From Bacteroidetes bacterium MedPE-SWsnd-G2 (lineage in GTDB: Bacteria; Bacteroidota; Bacteroidia; Flavobacteriales; Flavobacteriaceae): DNA of 64,000 bases. How positions within the stretch are numbered: position 1 is the stretch's first letter; each line of letters starts with the position of its first letter. Position numbers and translations under genes: made by a program. Positions 27,482-35,449 of this stretch are shown here, piece by piece. The stretch lies in assembly GCA_001874335.1 (NCBI GenBank), contig MPDE01000002.1, forward strand, positions 186,001 to 250,000. Reading direction: 5' to 3'. The notes under the pieces are model-generated. The model made no database searches. It was not told where the DNA came from and worked only from the letters and a program-made list of their open reading frames with translations.

Positions 27482-29911
27482 ATGGCTAAAAAATCGACGA
27501 AATCTAAGACTAAAAAAACTTCAAAATTTAAAGCACCTAACCTTAATTTATCCAATCAGCAAAAGCTTGTTTTTGGGACACTGCTTATAATTTTGGGAGT
27601 CATTTTATTTATTTCCTTTGTTTCGTTTTACTTCACTGGAAATCAAGATCAAAGCACAGTAACAGAACTCGGTCAACGTCAAGTAGAATCTCAAAATTCA
27701 TTGAATAAACTAGGAGCCTGGGTAAGCAATTTGTTTATTCATAAAGGCTTTGGTATCTCAGCATTTATATTTGCTGGACTTTTTATCATGTCCGGAATAT
27801 CAGTGAGTTTGGGGTTGGATAAAACGCGTTTAAAAAAGCACTGGATCTGGGGCACACTAATCGCGGTATGGTGTTCTGTTCTTTTTGGTTTCTTTACTCA
27901 TAAATATCCAAATTTGGGTGGCACCTTAGGCTATGAAATAAATAGTATACTTCAAATTTACATTGGTAAAATAGGTACTATTCTATTACTTCTTTTTGCT
28001 CTTATAGTGTATTTGGCAGTACGATTTAAGCTTACAGCTCATAACATTTTAGATTTCTTTAAACGCACCAAATCTAAGGTTAAGAATGAAATTAATGAGG
28101 AAAATTTCGATTTTCAAGTTGACAATAGCCTTTCTAATGAAGCTGACGCCATTAAATCATCGTTTGAAGTGCCTTTAGATAATTTGCAACCAACAATTAG
28201 CAACCACTCAACCAACAAGGTAACTAACAAAACAGATGTTAAACCTTCAATTGATATGGAGGTAGCTCCTATTTCAGGACCTAAAATTGAAGCACCTGTT
28301 TTAAAAACAGAACCTATTGAAGAGGAAGTTGAAATTGAAATCGCTGAGGTTCCAGACGAGCAATCAGAAACCAACAACCTTGCGAATAAATTGGTGGAGG
28401 ATTTTGGACAATTTGATCCAACCTTAGAATTAGGTAAGTTTCAATTCCCGCCTTTAGAATTACTAAAAAAATACGATTCAGAAGGGATTACCATAAACCA
28501 AGAAGAACTTGAAGAGAATAAAAACAAAATTGTAGAAACCTTATTAAACTACAAAATTGGAATTTCAAGTATAAAAGCGACAATTGGGCCAACGGTCACC
28601 TTATATGAAATCGTACCTGAGGCTGGTGTTAGGATTTCTAAAATTAAAAACTTAGAAGACGATATTGCCTTATCATTGGCGGCACTAGGAATTAGAATTA
28701 TTGCCCCTATCCCAGGAAAAGGAACCATCGGTATTGAAGTACCTAATAAAAATTCTACGATTGTTTCTATGCGTTCTGTAATAGCTTCAAAAAAGTTTCA
28801 ATCTTCAGAAATGCAATTACCTGTTGCTTTAGGCAAAACAATTAGTAACGAAACTTTTGTAGTTGACTTAGCCAAAATGCCTCACTTACTAATGGCAGGT
28901 GCTACCGGTCAAGGTAAATCGGTTGGATTAAATGCTGTATTAGCCTCCTTACTTTACAAAAAACACCCTGCCGAAGTGAAGTTTGTTTTAGTTGACCCTA
29001 AAAAGGTAGAACTTACTTTATTTAATAAAATTGAACGTCATTACTTAGCAAAATTACCAGACAGTGAAGACGCCATAATTACAGATAACACCAAGGTGAT
29101 TAACACCCTCAATTCACTTTGTATTGAGATGGACAATCGCTATGAGCTTCTTAAAAATGCATTGTGTAGAAATATTGCAGAATACAATGCCAAGTTTAAA
29201 GCGCGTAAATTAAACCCTAATGATGGGCATCAATTTTTGCCATATATAGTATTAGTGGTCGATGAATTTGCCGATTTAATAATGACTGCAGGTAAGGAAG
29301 TAGAAACCCCAATTGCACGATTAGCACAGCTTGCAAGGGCCATTGGTATTCATTTAATTATTGCAACTCAAAGACCATCGGTTAACGTAATTACCGGTAT
29401 CATAAAAGCTAACTTCCCCGCTCGTATTGCATTTAGAGTAACCTCAAAGATTGATTCCAGAACTATATTAGATGGTTCGGGAGCAGATCAATTAATAGGA
29501 CGAGGAGATATGCTTTATACCCAAGGAAATGATTTAATACGAATTCAATGCGCCTTTGTAGATACTCCTGAGGTTGAAAAAATAACCGAGTTTATTGGTT
29601 CACAAAAAGCATATCCTGAAGCTTATTTATTACCAGAGTTTGTTGGTGAAGAAGCTGGCACTAATCTTGATATAGATATTTCTGATCGCGATAAGCTCTT
29701 TAGAGAAGCTGCCGAAATCATTGTTACAGCGCAGCAAGGTTCTGCCTCTTTATTACAACGTAAATTGAAATTAGGATATAACCGAGCTGGAAGGTTAATT
29801 GACCAGCTTGAAGCTGCAGGTATTGTAGGGCCTTTTGAAGGAAGTAAAGCAAGACAAGTACTGGTCCCAGATTTTATTGCTTTAGATCAATTATTAGAAA
29901 ATGAAAAATAA
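27482..29911 (+). CDS. ftsK: DNA translocase FtsK/SpoIIIE
   Basis: An 809-aa septal DNA pump that clears chromosomes at division and activates XerCD at dif. The N-terminal four hydrophobic segments (about 30-180) anchor it in the membrane, and an acidic, low-complexity linker (about 195-320) follows. The motor has Walker A GATGQGKSV near residue 475 and Walker B VVDEFADL. The C-terminal gamma winged-helix domain (about 740-805, SLLQRKLKLGYNRAGRLIDQLE) reads KOPS-like polarity signals. It leads into lolA 18 bases later. Confidence 0.95.
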   Translation: MAKKSTKSKTKKTSKFKAPNLNLSNQQKLVFGTLLIILGVILFISFVSFYFTGNQDQSTVTELGQRQVESQNSLNKLGAWVSNLFIHKGFGISAFIFAGLFIMSGISVSLGLDKTRLKKHWIWGTLIAVWCSVLFGFFTHKYPNLGGTLGYEINSILQIYIGKIGTILLLLFALIVYLAVRFKLTAHNILDFFKRTKSKVKNEINEENFDFQVDNSLSNEADAIKSSFEVPLDNLQPTISNHSTNKVTNKTDVKPSIDMEVAPISGPKIEAPVLKTEPIEEEVEIEIAEVPDEQSETNNLANKLVEDFGQFDPTLELGKFQFPPLELLKKYDSEGITINQEELEENKNKIVETLLNYKIGISSIKATIGPTVTLYEIVPEAGVRISKIKNLEDDIALSLAALGIRIIAPIPGKGTIGIEVPNKNSTIVSMRSVIASKKFQSSEMQLPVALGKTISNETFVVDLAKMPHLLMAGATGQGKSVGLNAVLASLLYKKHPAEVKFVLVDPKKVELTLFNKIERHYLAKLPDSEDAIITDNTKVINTLNSLCIEMDNRYELLKNALCRNIAEYNAKFKARKLNPNDGHQFLPYIVLVVDEFADLIMTAGKEVETPIARLAQLARAIGIHLIIATQRPSVNVITGIIKANFPARIAFRVTSKIDSRTILDGSGADQLIGRGDMLYTQGNDLIRIQCAFVDTPEVEKITEFIGSQKAYPEAYLLPEFVGEEAGTNLDIDISDRDKLFREAAEIIVTAQQGSASLLQRKLKLGYNRAGRLIDQLEAAGIVGPFEGSKARQVLVPDFIALDQLLENEK

Positions 29912-29929
29912 TAGCATAAGATAGAAATA

Positions 29930-30577
29930 ATGAAAATGAAATTAGTTTTAGTAGCATTACTGTTTAGTGTAGGATTAGGAAGTTTTGCTCAAGAAAACCA
30001 AGATGCTCAAGCACTATTAAACGACGTTAGTGAGAAGATCAAAACTTATGAAAACATAAGCTTAGAATTTAAATACACCCTTAAAAACGAAAGTGAAAAC
30101 ATAAATCAAGAAACTCGAGGTTTTGTTGTCATTCAAGGAGATAATTACCATTTAAATGTACTTGGAATCACAAGAATTTATGACGGTAAAACACTATACA
30201 CCATTAGTCCTGAAGACGAAGAAGTAACAATTTCTTCAGATAATAGTGATGAAGAGGGTACTATTACACCTAGTAAGATGTTATCATTCTACAAAGAAGG
30301 TTACACTTATAAAATGGATATTAAACAAAATGTTCAAGGTCGTACTATCCAGTACGTAAAATTAACACCAATAGATTCTGATTCGGAAATTAAACAAGTG
30401 CTTTTAGGGATTGATGCTACAACCAAAAACATCTACAACCTAATTGAAATTGGACAAAATGGTACACAGACTAAGTTAACTGTAAATTCGTTTAAAACTA
30501 ACGAACCTATTTCAAAAACCTTATTTACCTTTGACCAAGCTAAATATAGCGACTATTTCATCAACAAAATAGATTAG
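29930..30577 (+). CDS. lolA: LolA-like outer-membrane lipoprotein carrier protein
   Basis: 215 aa with a cleavable signal (ending GSFAQ, about residue 21). The rest matches LolA, the periplasmic shuttle that takes lipoproteins from the inner to the outer membrane. The conserved start DAQALLNDVSEKIKTYENIS, the GFVVIQGDNYHL strand, and YDGKTLYTISPEDEEV are seen. It lies between ftsK and an LptF/G permease gene, as in many Bacteroidota. The three plus-strand genes probably form one transcript with gaps of 18 and 13 bases. Confidence 0.88.
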   Translation: MKMKLVLVALLFSVGLGSFAQENQDAQALLNDVSEKIKTYENISLEFKYTLKNESENINQETRGFVVIQGDNYHLNVLGITRIYDGKTLYTISPEDEEVTISSDNSDEEGTITPSKMLSFYKEGYTYKMDIKQNVQGRTIQYVKLTPIDSDSEIKQVLLGIDATTKNIYNLIEIGQNGTQTKLTVNSFKTNEPISKTLFTFDQAKYSDYFINKID

Positions 30578-30590
30578 GTATCTAAGCTCA

Positions 30591-32567
30591 ATGAAAATAC
30601 TAGACAGGTATATAATTACTACATACTTAAAAACATTCACAAGTGTGTTCTTAATTCTCATGTTCATTTTTGTACTCCAAACCATTTGGCTTTACATTAG
30701 TGAACTTGCAGGTAAAGATTTAGATATCGTAGTAATAGGTAAGTTTCTACTTTACTTCGCACCTAAAATGGTTCCGTTAGTGTTACCTCTAACTATTTTG
30801 GTTGCGTCCTTAATGGTCTTCGGGCAGTTCTCAGAAAATTATGAATTCGCCGCAATGAAATCAACGGGTATTTCTTTGCACAGAGCCATGAAAGGCTTAA
30901 GCTTTTTTATTTTCGGATTAGCTTTCACGGTATTTTTATTTGCCAATAATGTCATTCCTTGGGCCGAATACAAATCTTATAATCTTAGAAAAAATATTGC
31001 CAAAAAGAAACCTGCAATGGCTATTGCTGAGGGACAGTTTAATGAATTGGGAGACTTTAATATAAAAGTAGAATCCAAATCTGGTGATAGAGGTCAGTAT
31101 TTAGAAAATGTAGTTATTCACAAAAAGAAAGCTCAGAAAAGGGGAAACTATACAGTTATTGTTGCCAAAACAGGCGAGCTAATGAGTAGCATTGATTCTG
31201 ATTTATTGCAATTGGAACTGAAAGATGGTAATTATTATGACGAGGTTATTTCTAATAAAGCCAAAAAGGACAAAAATAAACCTCACGTAAAAAGTGCGTT
31301 TTCAAGTTACATTATAAATGTAGATTTAGCTGAGTTAGATGAAGTTGATTTATCTGAGGAAAATTATAGTAACCGCTATAACATGCTTAAAGTAAGTGAG
31401 CTAAATTATAAGATCGATACGCTCTACCAAGATCAAGTAAATAATTACAAAGAATTGAGTCAAACCTTGTCTAATAGAAGTACAGTTAAGGCATTAAATA
31501 ATAATATTAACGTGTTAAAGCCTATAGATAGTGTTTTTAAAGGCGATGTATTATCACTCTACCGGACCTCAGAAAAAGTTCAGGTTCTTAACTTAGCGCT
31601 AAACTCTATAAACAGTACCCGACAAATATTAGATGGCCGAATAAAAGAGCAAGAAATTTCTAAAAGATGGCTAAATAAACATATTGTCGCCTTACACGAA
31701 AAATATGCCTTGGCATTAGCTTGTATTATTCTATTTTTTGTCGGTGCACCGTTAGGAGCGATTATTAGAAAAGGTGGTTTGGGATTACCAATGATTATTG
31801 CCGTTCTTGTCTTTTTAATTTATCACTTCATTGGCATATTTGCAAAAAACAGTGCAACTGACGGCACTTTAAACCCTGTTTTAGCCTCTTGGATGTCAAC
31901 ATTAGTTATGTTCCCGCTTAGTGTATCTTTAACTCTAAGAGCTACAAAAGATAGAGGATTATTTGAATTTGATGAATTTATTAGACCTATAAAACGTGTT
32001 TTTAAATTTAAAACTAAATCAGAGGATGATGAATTTAGAACCAGCCATAGTTTCTTTCTCGAATATCATAACTCTCGCTTAATTGATATCCTAAAGCACA
32101 AAAATGAACATAGCACTGAAGAAGTGAATTACGCCTTTGATATTTTAATGGATAGAGGTGTGAATTTTCATCAATTAGAAAATGTTGGTGTGCCGTTAGG
32201 CCAGGAGATTGTAAAAGCAGAACAGCAATATTACGACATCAAAGCATATTCTAAATTTGCCTATATCTTTTATTTAATTGGTGGAATTTTAATCATTCTT
32301 CATTTTGTATTCAAAAACAACAAAATTTCAGAATTCATAGTTCCTGCAAGAGATTTGAGTATCATAGCATTTGTGGTTTCCATATTCTACATGTTCGTCA
32401 TGTATAGTTTATCGCGCAAATTCTATAACTCTATTAAATCTCCTAATTTAAATTTAAACTTCATATTGTTTCTCATAGGAATACCTTTTTACGGTATCTC
32501 GCACTTTTTACTTAAAAACAGGATTCTGGGAGACTTAAAAAAAAGGTGCTTACAATTATTAAAATAA
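30591..32567 (+). CDS. LptF/LptG family permease
   Basis: 658 aa. The family forms the membrane part of the LptBFG transporter that lifts lipopolysaccharide from the inner membrane. N-terminal helices at about 12-35, 55-80 and 100-125, a soluble jellyroll-like domain in the middle, then helices around 365-390, 395-420 and 428-450. A C-terminal extension of about 150 residues (with three further hydrophobic helices) goes beyond the typical LptF/G length of about 360 and is common in flavobacterial versions. Whether it serves as LptF, LptG or both is not clear. Confidence 0.88.
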   Translation: MKILDRYIITTYLKTFTSVFLILMFIFVLQTIWLYISELAGKDLDIVVIGKFLLYFAPKMVPLVLPLTILVASLMVFGQFSENYEFAAMKSTGISLHRAMKGLSFFIFGLAFTVFLFANNVIPWAEYKSYNLRKNIAKKKPAMAIAEGQFNELGDFNIKVESKSGDRGQYLENVVIHKKKAQKRGNYTVIVAKTGELMSSIDSDLLQLELKDGNYYDEVISNKAKKDKNKPHVKSAFSSYIINVDLAELDEVDLSEENYSNRYNMLKVSELNYKIDTLYQDQVNNYKELSQTLSNRSTVKALNNNINVLKPIDSVFKGDVLSLYRTSEKVQVLNLALNSINSTRQILDGRIKEQEISKRWLNKHIVALHEKYALALACIILFFVGAPLGAIIRKGGLGLPMIIAVLVFLIYHFIGIFAKNSATDGTLNPVLASWMSTLVMFPLSVSLTLRATKDRGLFEFDEFIRPIKRVFKFKTKSEDDEFRTSHSFFLEYHNSRLIDILKHKNEHSTEEVNYAFDILMDRGVNFHQLENVGVPLGQEIVKAEQQYYDIKAYSKFAYIFYLIGGILIILHFVFKNNKISEFIVPARDLSIIAFVVSIFYMFVMYSLSRKFYNSIKSPNLNLNFILFLIGIPFYGISHFLLKNRILGDLKKRCLQLLK

Positions 32568-32571
32568 GCCA

Positions 32572-32579
32572 TACCTTTG
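32572..32579 (+). promoter_or_regulatory. -7 box upstream of ribBA
   Basis: TACCTTTG matches TAnnTTTG, five bases after the end of the LptF/G gene and 16 bases before the ribBA ATG, so ribBA can be transcribed independently. Confidence 0.5.
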
Positions 32580-32595
32580 CAAAAAATATAACACC

Positions 32596-33747
32596 ATGAC
32601 AGTAAGTTCATCACCTGTAGACATACAATTAGATAATATTGAAGATGCTATAAATGACATCAAACAAGGAAAAATTATAATTGTAGTAGATGACGAGGAT
32701 AGAGAAAATGAAGGTGATTTTTTAGCGGCTGCTGAAAAGGTAACTCCTGAAATGATAAATTTCATGGCAACTAATGGTCGCGGACTTATTTGTGCACCAC
32801 TAACTGAAAACAGATGTAAAGAACTGGAATTAGGTATGATGGTAAATAATAATACCGACCCAATGGAAACCGCTTTTACGGTTTCTGTAGATTTAAGAGG
32901 AAATGGCGTTACCACTGGAATTTCTGCCAGCGATAGAGCAAAAACTGTTCAAGCCTTAATCGATCATGATACACGCCCATTTGAATTAGCCAGACCAGGA
33001 CATATCTTTCCTTTAGTGGCAAAACAAGGTGGGGTATTAAGACGAACAGGTCATACCGAAGCAGCTATTGATTTTGCTCGATTAGCTGGACTAAAACCTG
33101 CTGGTGTTATTGTTGAAATCATGAATGAGGATGGCACGATGGCGCGTTTACCACAACTTATGGAAGTGGCTAAAAAGTTTGATCTCAAAATTGTCTCTAT
33201 TGAAGATTTAGTCGCTTACAGAATGCAACACGATTCTCTGATTGAGAAAAAAGAAGATTTTGATATTTCTACACGGTTTGGGCACTATCGTTTACGTGCA
33301 TACCAACAAACCACAAATAACCAAGTTCATATTGCATTGACTAAAGGCACTTGGACTTCTGAAGAATCTATTTTAACTCGCGTAAATTCTACTCTTGTTA
33401 ATAATGATATATTAGGTACGCTAACAAACAATGCGGATAAGAAATTAGATGATATGTTTAAGGTTATAAATGACAACGGCAAAGGAGCCATCATTTTTAT
33501 CAACCAACAAAATCAGTCAACTAATCTGCTAAATAGATTATCAGTTTTAAAAGAATCTCAAAAAGATTCAGAAATTGTAAAAGCTCCAAGCATTAAAATG
33601 GATAATAAAGATTTTGGTATCGGTGCTCAAATTTTACACGATCTTAATATCACTAAAATCAGATTAATATCTAATGCCGAACAAACAACCAAGCGAGTTG
33701 GTATGATTGGTTACGGATTGGAAATCAAGGAATACGTAGAGTATTAA
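32596..33747 (+). CDS. ribB: RibBA-like: active DHBP synthase domain, degenerate GTP cyclohydrolase II domain
   Basis: 383 aa. Residues about 10-210 form 3,4-dihydroxy-2-butanone 4-phosphate synthase for riboflavin, with the active-site acid loop DDEDRENEGDF, GLICAPL, and RRTGHTEAA. Residues about 215-383 have the GTP cyclohydrolase II fold (FGHYRLRAY, FGIGAQILHDL, KRVGMIGYGLEI). The zinc-binding sequence ECLTGDVFGSLRCDC of active enzymes is here TLVNNDILGTLTNNA, so all three cysteines are gone. RQEGRG is also lost. The second domain is therefore very probably catalytically dead, and the cell must have a separate RibA. The end overlaps the convergent DegT gene by 4 bases. Confidence 0.88.
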   Translation: MTVSSSPVDIQLDNIEDAINDIKQGKIIIVVDDEDRENEGDFLAAAEKVTPEMINFMATNGRGLICAPLTENRCKELELGMMVNNNTDPMETAFTVSVDLRGNGVTTGISASDRAKTVQALIDHDTRPFELARPGHIFPLVAKQGGVLRRTGHTEAAIDFARLAGLKPAGVIVEIMNEDGTMARLPQLMEVAKKFDLKIVSIEDLVAYRMQHDSLIEKKEDFDISTRFGHYRLRAYQQTTNNQVHIALTKGTWTSEESILTRVNSTLVNNDILGTLTNNADKKLDDMFKVINDNGKGAIIFINQQNQSTNLLNRLSVLKESQKDSEIVKAPSIKMDNKDFGIGAQILHDLNITKIRLISNAEQTTKRVGMIGYGLEIKEYVEY

Positions 33748-34943
33748 TAATCTAAAACCGCTCGAATAGCGTTTACCATTTTTTTAGCGCGTTCGGCTAC
33801 TTCTGCCTCCGTCCAAGATAATTTTATAAGACAAGAAATATTCTTCCCTATAATATCATCAGATTGTGCGTACGATTTAGTTTCCAAATAAGCTAATCCG
33901 TCTTTAACCTCTTGTGAGACCGGATACAAGGTTTTTAAGGACTTTAAATGTTGCCACTCTCTAATATAATGCCAACTATTATCGTAATAATGAAAACACA
34001 CATCTACCCCATTTGCTTTAAAGGCATCCATTGTTTTACGGGCCTTTTCTAAAGTAGGTAAACTAAAACTTAAAAATCCATAGCTCTCTTCACCTCCCTC
34101 TGGAACGGCTCTAAAAGTAACTTCATCAATCTTAGCTATAGCTGATCTAATAATTTCGTAGTTGCGTTTTTGGATTGCCAAAAACTCGTCCATTTGCTTA
34201 ATTTGACCAAGGCCTACAGCAGCATGCAACTCAGAAATTCTAAAATTATAGCCTAAGAACGGGTGAGACTCCTTCCCCCTATCATTACCAACATGGTCAT
34301 GACCATGATCACTATAATGATCGGCATAACCCGCGTACTTATCAGAATTTGTTATAACCGCTCCGCCTTCACCACAGGTAATTGTTTTCACAAAATCAAA
34401 TGAAAAGCAACCCAAATCACCAATACTCCCCAAAGGTTTCCCTTTATAGCTTCCTCCAATAGCCTGACAAGCATCTTCAATTAAAAGAAGATTATGGGTA
34501 TCAGCAATTGTTTTCAGTGCATCTAAATTAGCCATACTACCACACATATGAACTGGCATGATCGCTTTGGTTTTAGATGTAATAGCCCTCTCTACAGCTT
34601 TTGGATCTAAGGTTAAGGTTTCATCAATATCAACAAGTATGGGTGTTGCACCTAACATCATAATAGCTTCAAAACTGGCAACAAAGGTAAACGTTGGCAT
34701 AATCACCTCGTCTCCTGCTCCCACACCAGCAACTCCAAGCGCGACAGACACAGCTGCTGTACCACTGGACACTAATTGTGCATGTTTAACTTGCAATTTA
34801 TCTTCTAAGGCGCGTTCTAATTCTTTAGCCTTCCAATGCCCATTCCTCATGCCATCAAACCCATAACGCATCAAAACACCATTATCTAAAACATCATTTA
34901 CTTCTTTACGTTCATTTTCACCAAATAATTCAAATCCTGGCAT
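33744..34943 (-). CDS. DegT/DnrJ/EryC1/StrS family PLP aminotransferase
   Basis: A 399-aa fold-type I PLP enzyme. The PLP-binding segment has SSGTAAVSVAL, LLIEDACQAIGG (Asp contacting PLP nitrogen) and the Schiff-base Lys in FSFDFVKTITCGEGG. Family members transaminate nucleotide-linked keto-sugars or act as dehydratases; the C-terminal region has HYYDNSWHY. No sugar-nucleotide genes adjoin it, so the substrate is unknown. It is transcribed from its own promoter (-7 box at 34979-34986) and converges on ribBA. Confidence 0.88.
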   Translation of the reverse strand: MPGFELFGENERKEVNDVLDNGVLMRYGFDGMRNGHWKAKELERALEDKLQVKHAQLVSSGTAAVSVALGVAGVGAGDEVIMPTFTFVASFEAIMMLGATPILVDIDETLTLDPKAVERAITSKTKAIMPVHMCGSMANLDALKTIADTHNLLLIEDACQAIGGSYKGKPLGSIGDLGCFSFDFVKTITCGEGGAVITNSDKYAGYADHYSDHGHDHVGNDRGKESHPFLGYNFRISELHAAVGLGQIKQMDEFLAIQKRNYEIIRSAIAKIDEVTFRAVPEGGEESYGFLSFSLPTLEKARKTMDAFKANGVDVCFHYYDNSWHYIREWQHLKSLKTLYPVSQEVKDGLAYLETKSYAQSDDIIGKNISCLIKLSWTEAEVAERAKKMVNAIRAVLDY

Positions 34944-34978
34944 ACTTTTTTGTTTAGGGTTATACTGTAGTAGAAAAA

Positions 34979-34986
34979 CAAATATA
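34979..34986 (-). promoter_or_regulatory. -7 box for the DegT aminotransferase gene
   Basis: On the minus strand the sequence reads TATATTTG, a full TAnnTTTG match 35 bases before the ATG at 34943. The upstream TTG box is not evident. Confidence 0.5.
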
Positions 34987-35145
34987 TAGTATAAATACAG
35001 TAATTTAAAGCGTTAGGCAGGATTAAGTCATTTAATTTATTTACAAATTATCAGGTCTAAAATATTTTTTTTCGGCTCTAAATATCAGATATAGAAGCGT
35101 TCAGCAACAATTCTAAAAAAAGTCTTAAAAAAACCCTCTAATTTG

Positions 35146-35177
35146 TTTGATAGAATTAAAAAAGCGTTTTATATTTG
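35146..35177 (+). promoter_or_regulatory. Strong Bacteroidota promoter for tRNA-Ser
   Basis: TTTG at 35146-35149, a 20-base spacer and TATATTTG at 35170-35177 give the full -33/-7 pattern. The tRNA begins 35 bases later, leaving a short leader for processing. Confidence 0.8.
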
Positions 35178-35212
35178 CATCCGCATTCAGGGAATAACCT
35201 GATGAGACACTT

Positions 35213-35297
35213 GGAGAAATGGCAGAGTGGTCGAATGCGGCAGTCTTGAAAACTGTTGAGGGTCACACCTCCGGGGGTTCGAATCCCTCTTTCTCCG
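35213..35297 (+). tRNA. tRNA-Ser (anticodon TGA)
   Basis: The 85-base sequence folds as a class II tRNA with a long variable arm. The acceptor stem is GGAGAAA with TTTCTCC, the discriminator base is G at 35297, and the T-loop contains GGTTCGAATCC. The anticodon loop CTTGAAA has the anticodon TGA (about 35247-35249), reading UCA-type Ser codons. CCA is not encoded. It has its own promoter and terminator and no neighbouring tRNA. Confidence 0.97.
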
Positions 35298-35303
35298 CAG
35301 AGC

Positions 35304-35337
35304 AAACGCTTCATCTTTTGATGAAGCGTTTTTGTTT
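35304..35337 (+). terminator. Terminator after tRNA-Ser
   Basis: A perfect 12-bp stem (35304-35315 with 35320-35331), a TTTT loop and a T-rich tail lie seven bases after the tRNA. Confidence 0.92.
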
Positions 35338-35449
35338 TTGGACTAAATCCACTTCCAGTTCCAAAATTGACCAAATCCTTTATTTTTAATCAGTTTTAAA
35401 TCAGATTTTTAATAAAAAAAAGTACATTAGACATACCAATCACTTTTTT

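Noticed and set aside
32559-32915. 118-aa minus-strand reading frame inside ribBA
   Set aside because: It is a shadow of the conserved DHBP synthase domain.
35156-35374. 72-aa minus-strand reading frame
   Set aside because: It covers the tRNA-Ser gene and its terminator; the translated GERGIRTP-like sequence is the common false protein made from reversed tRNA-Ser genes.
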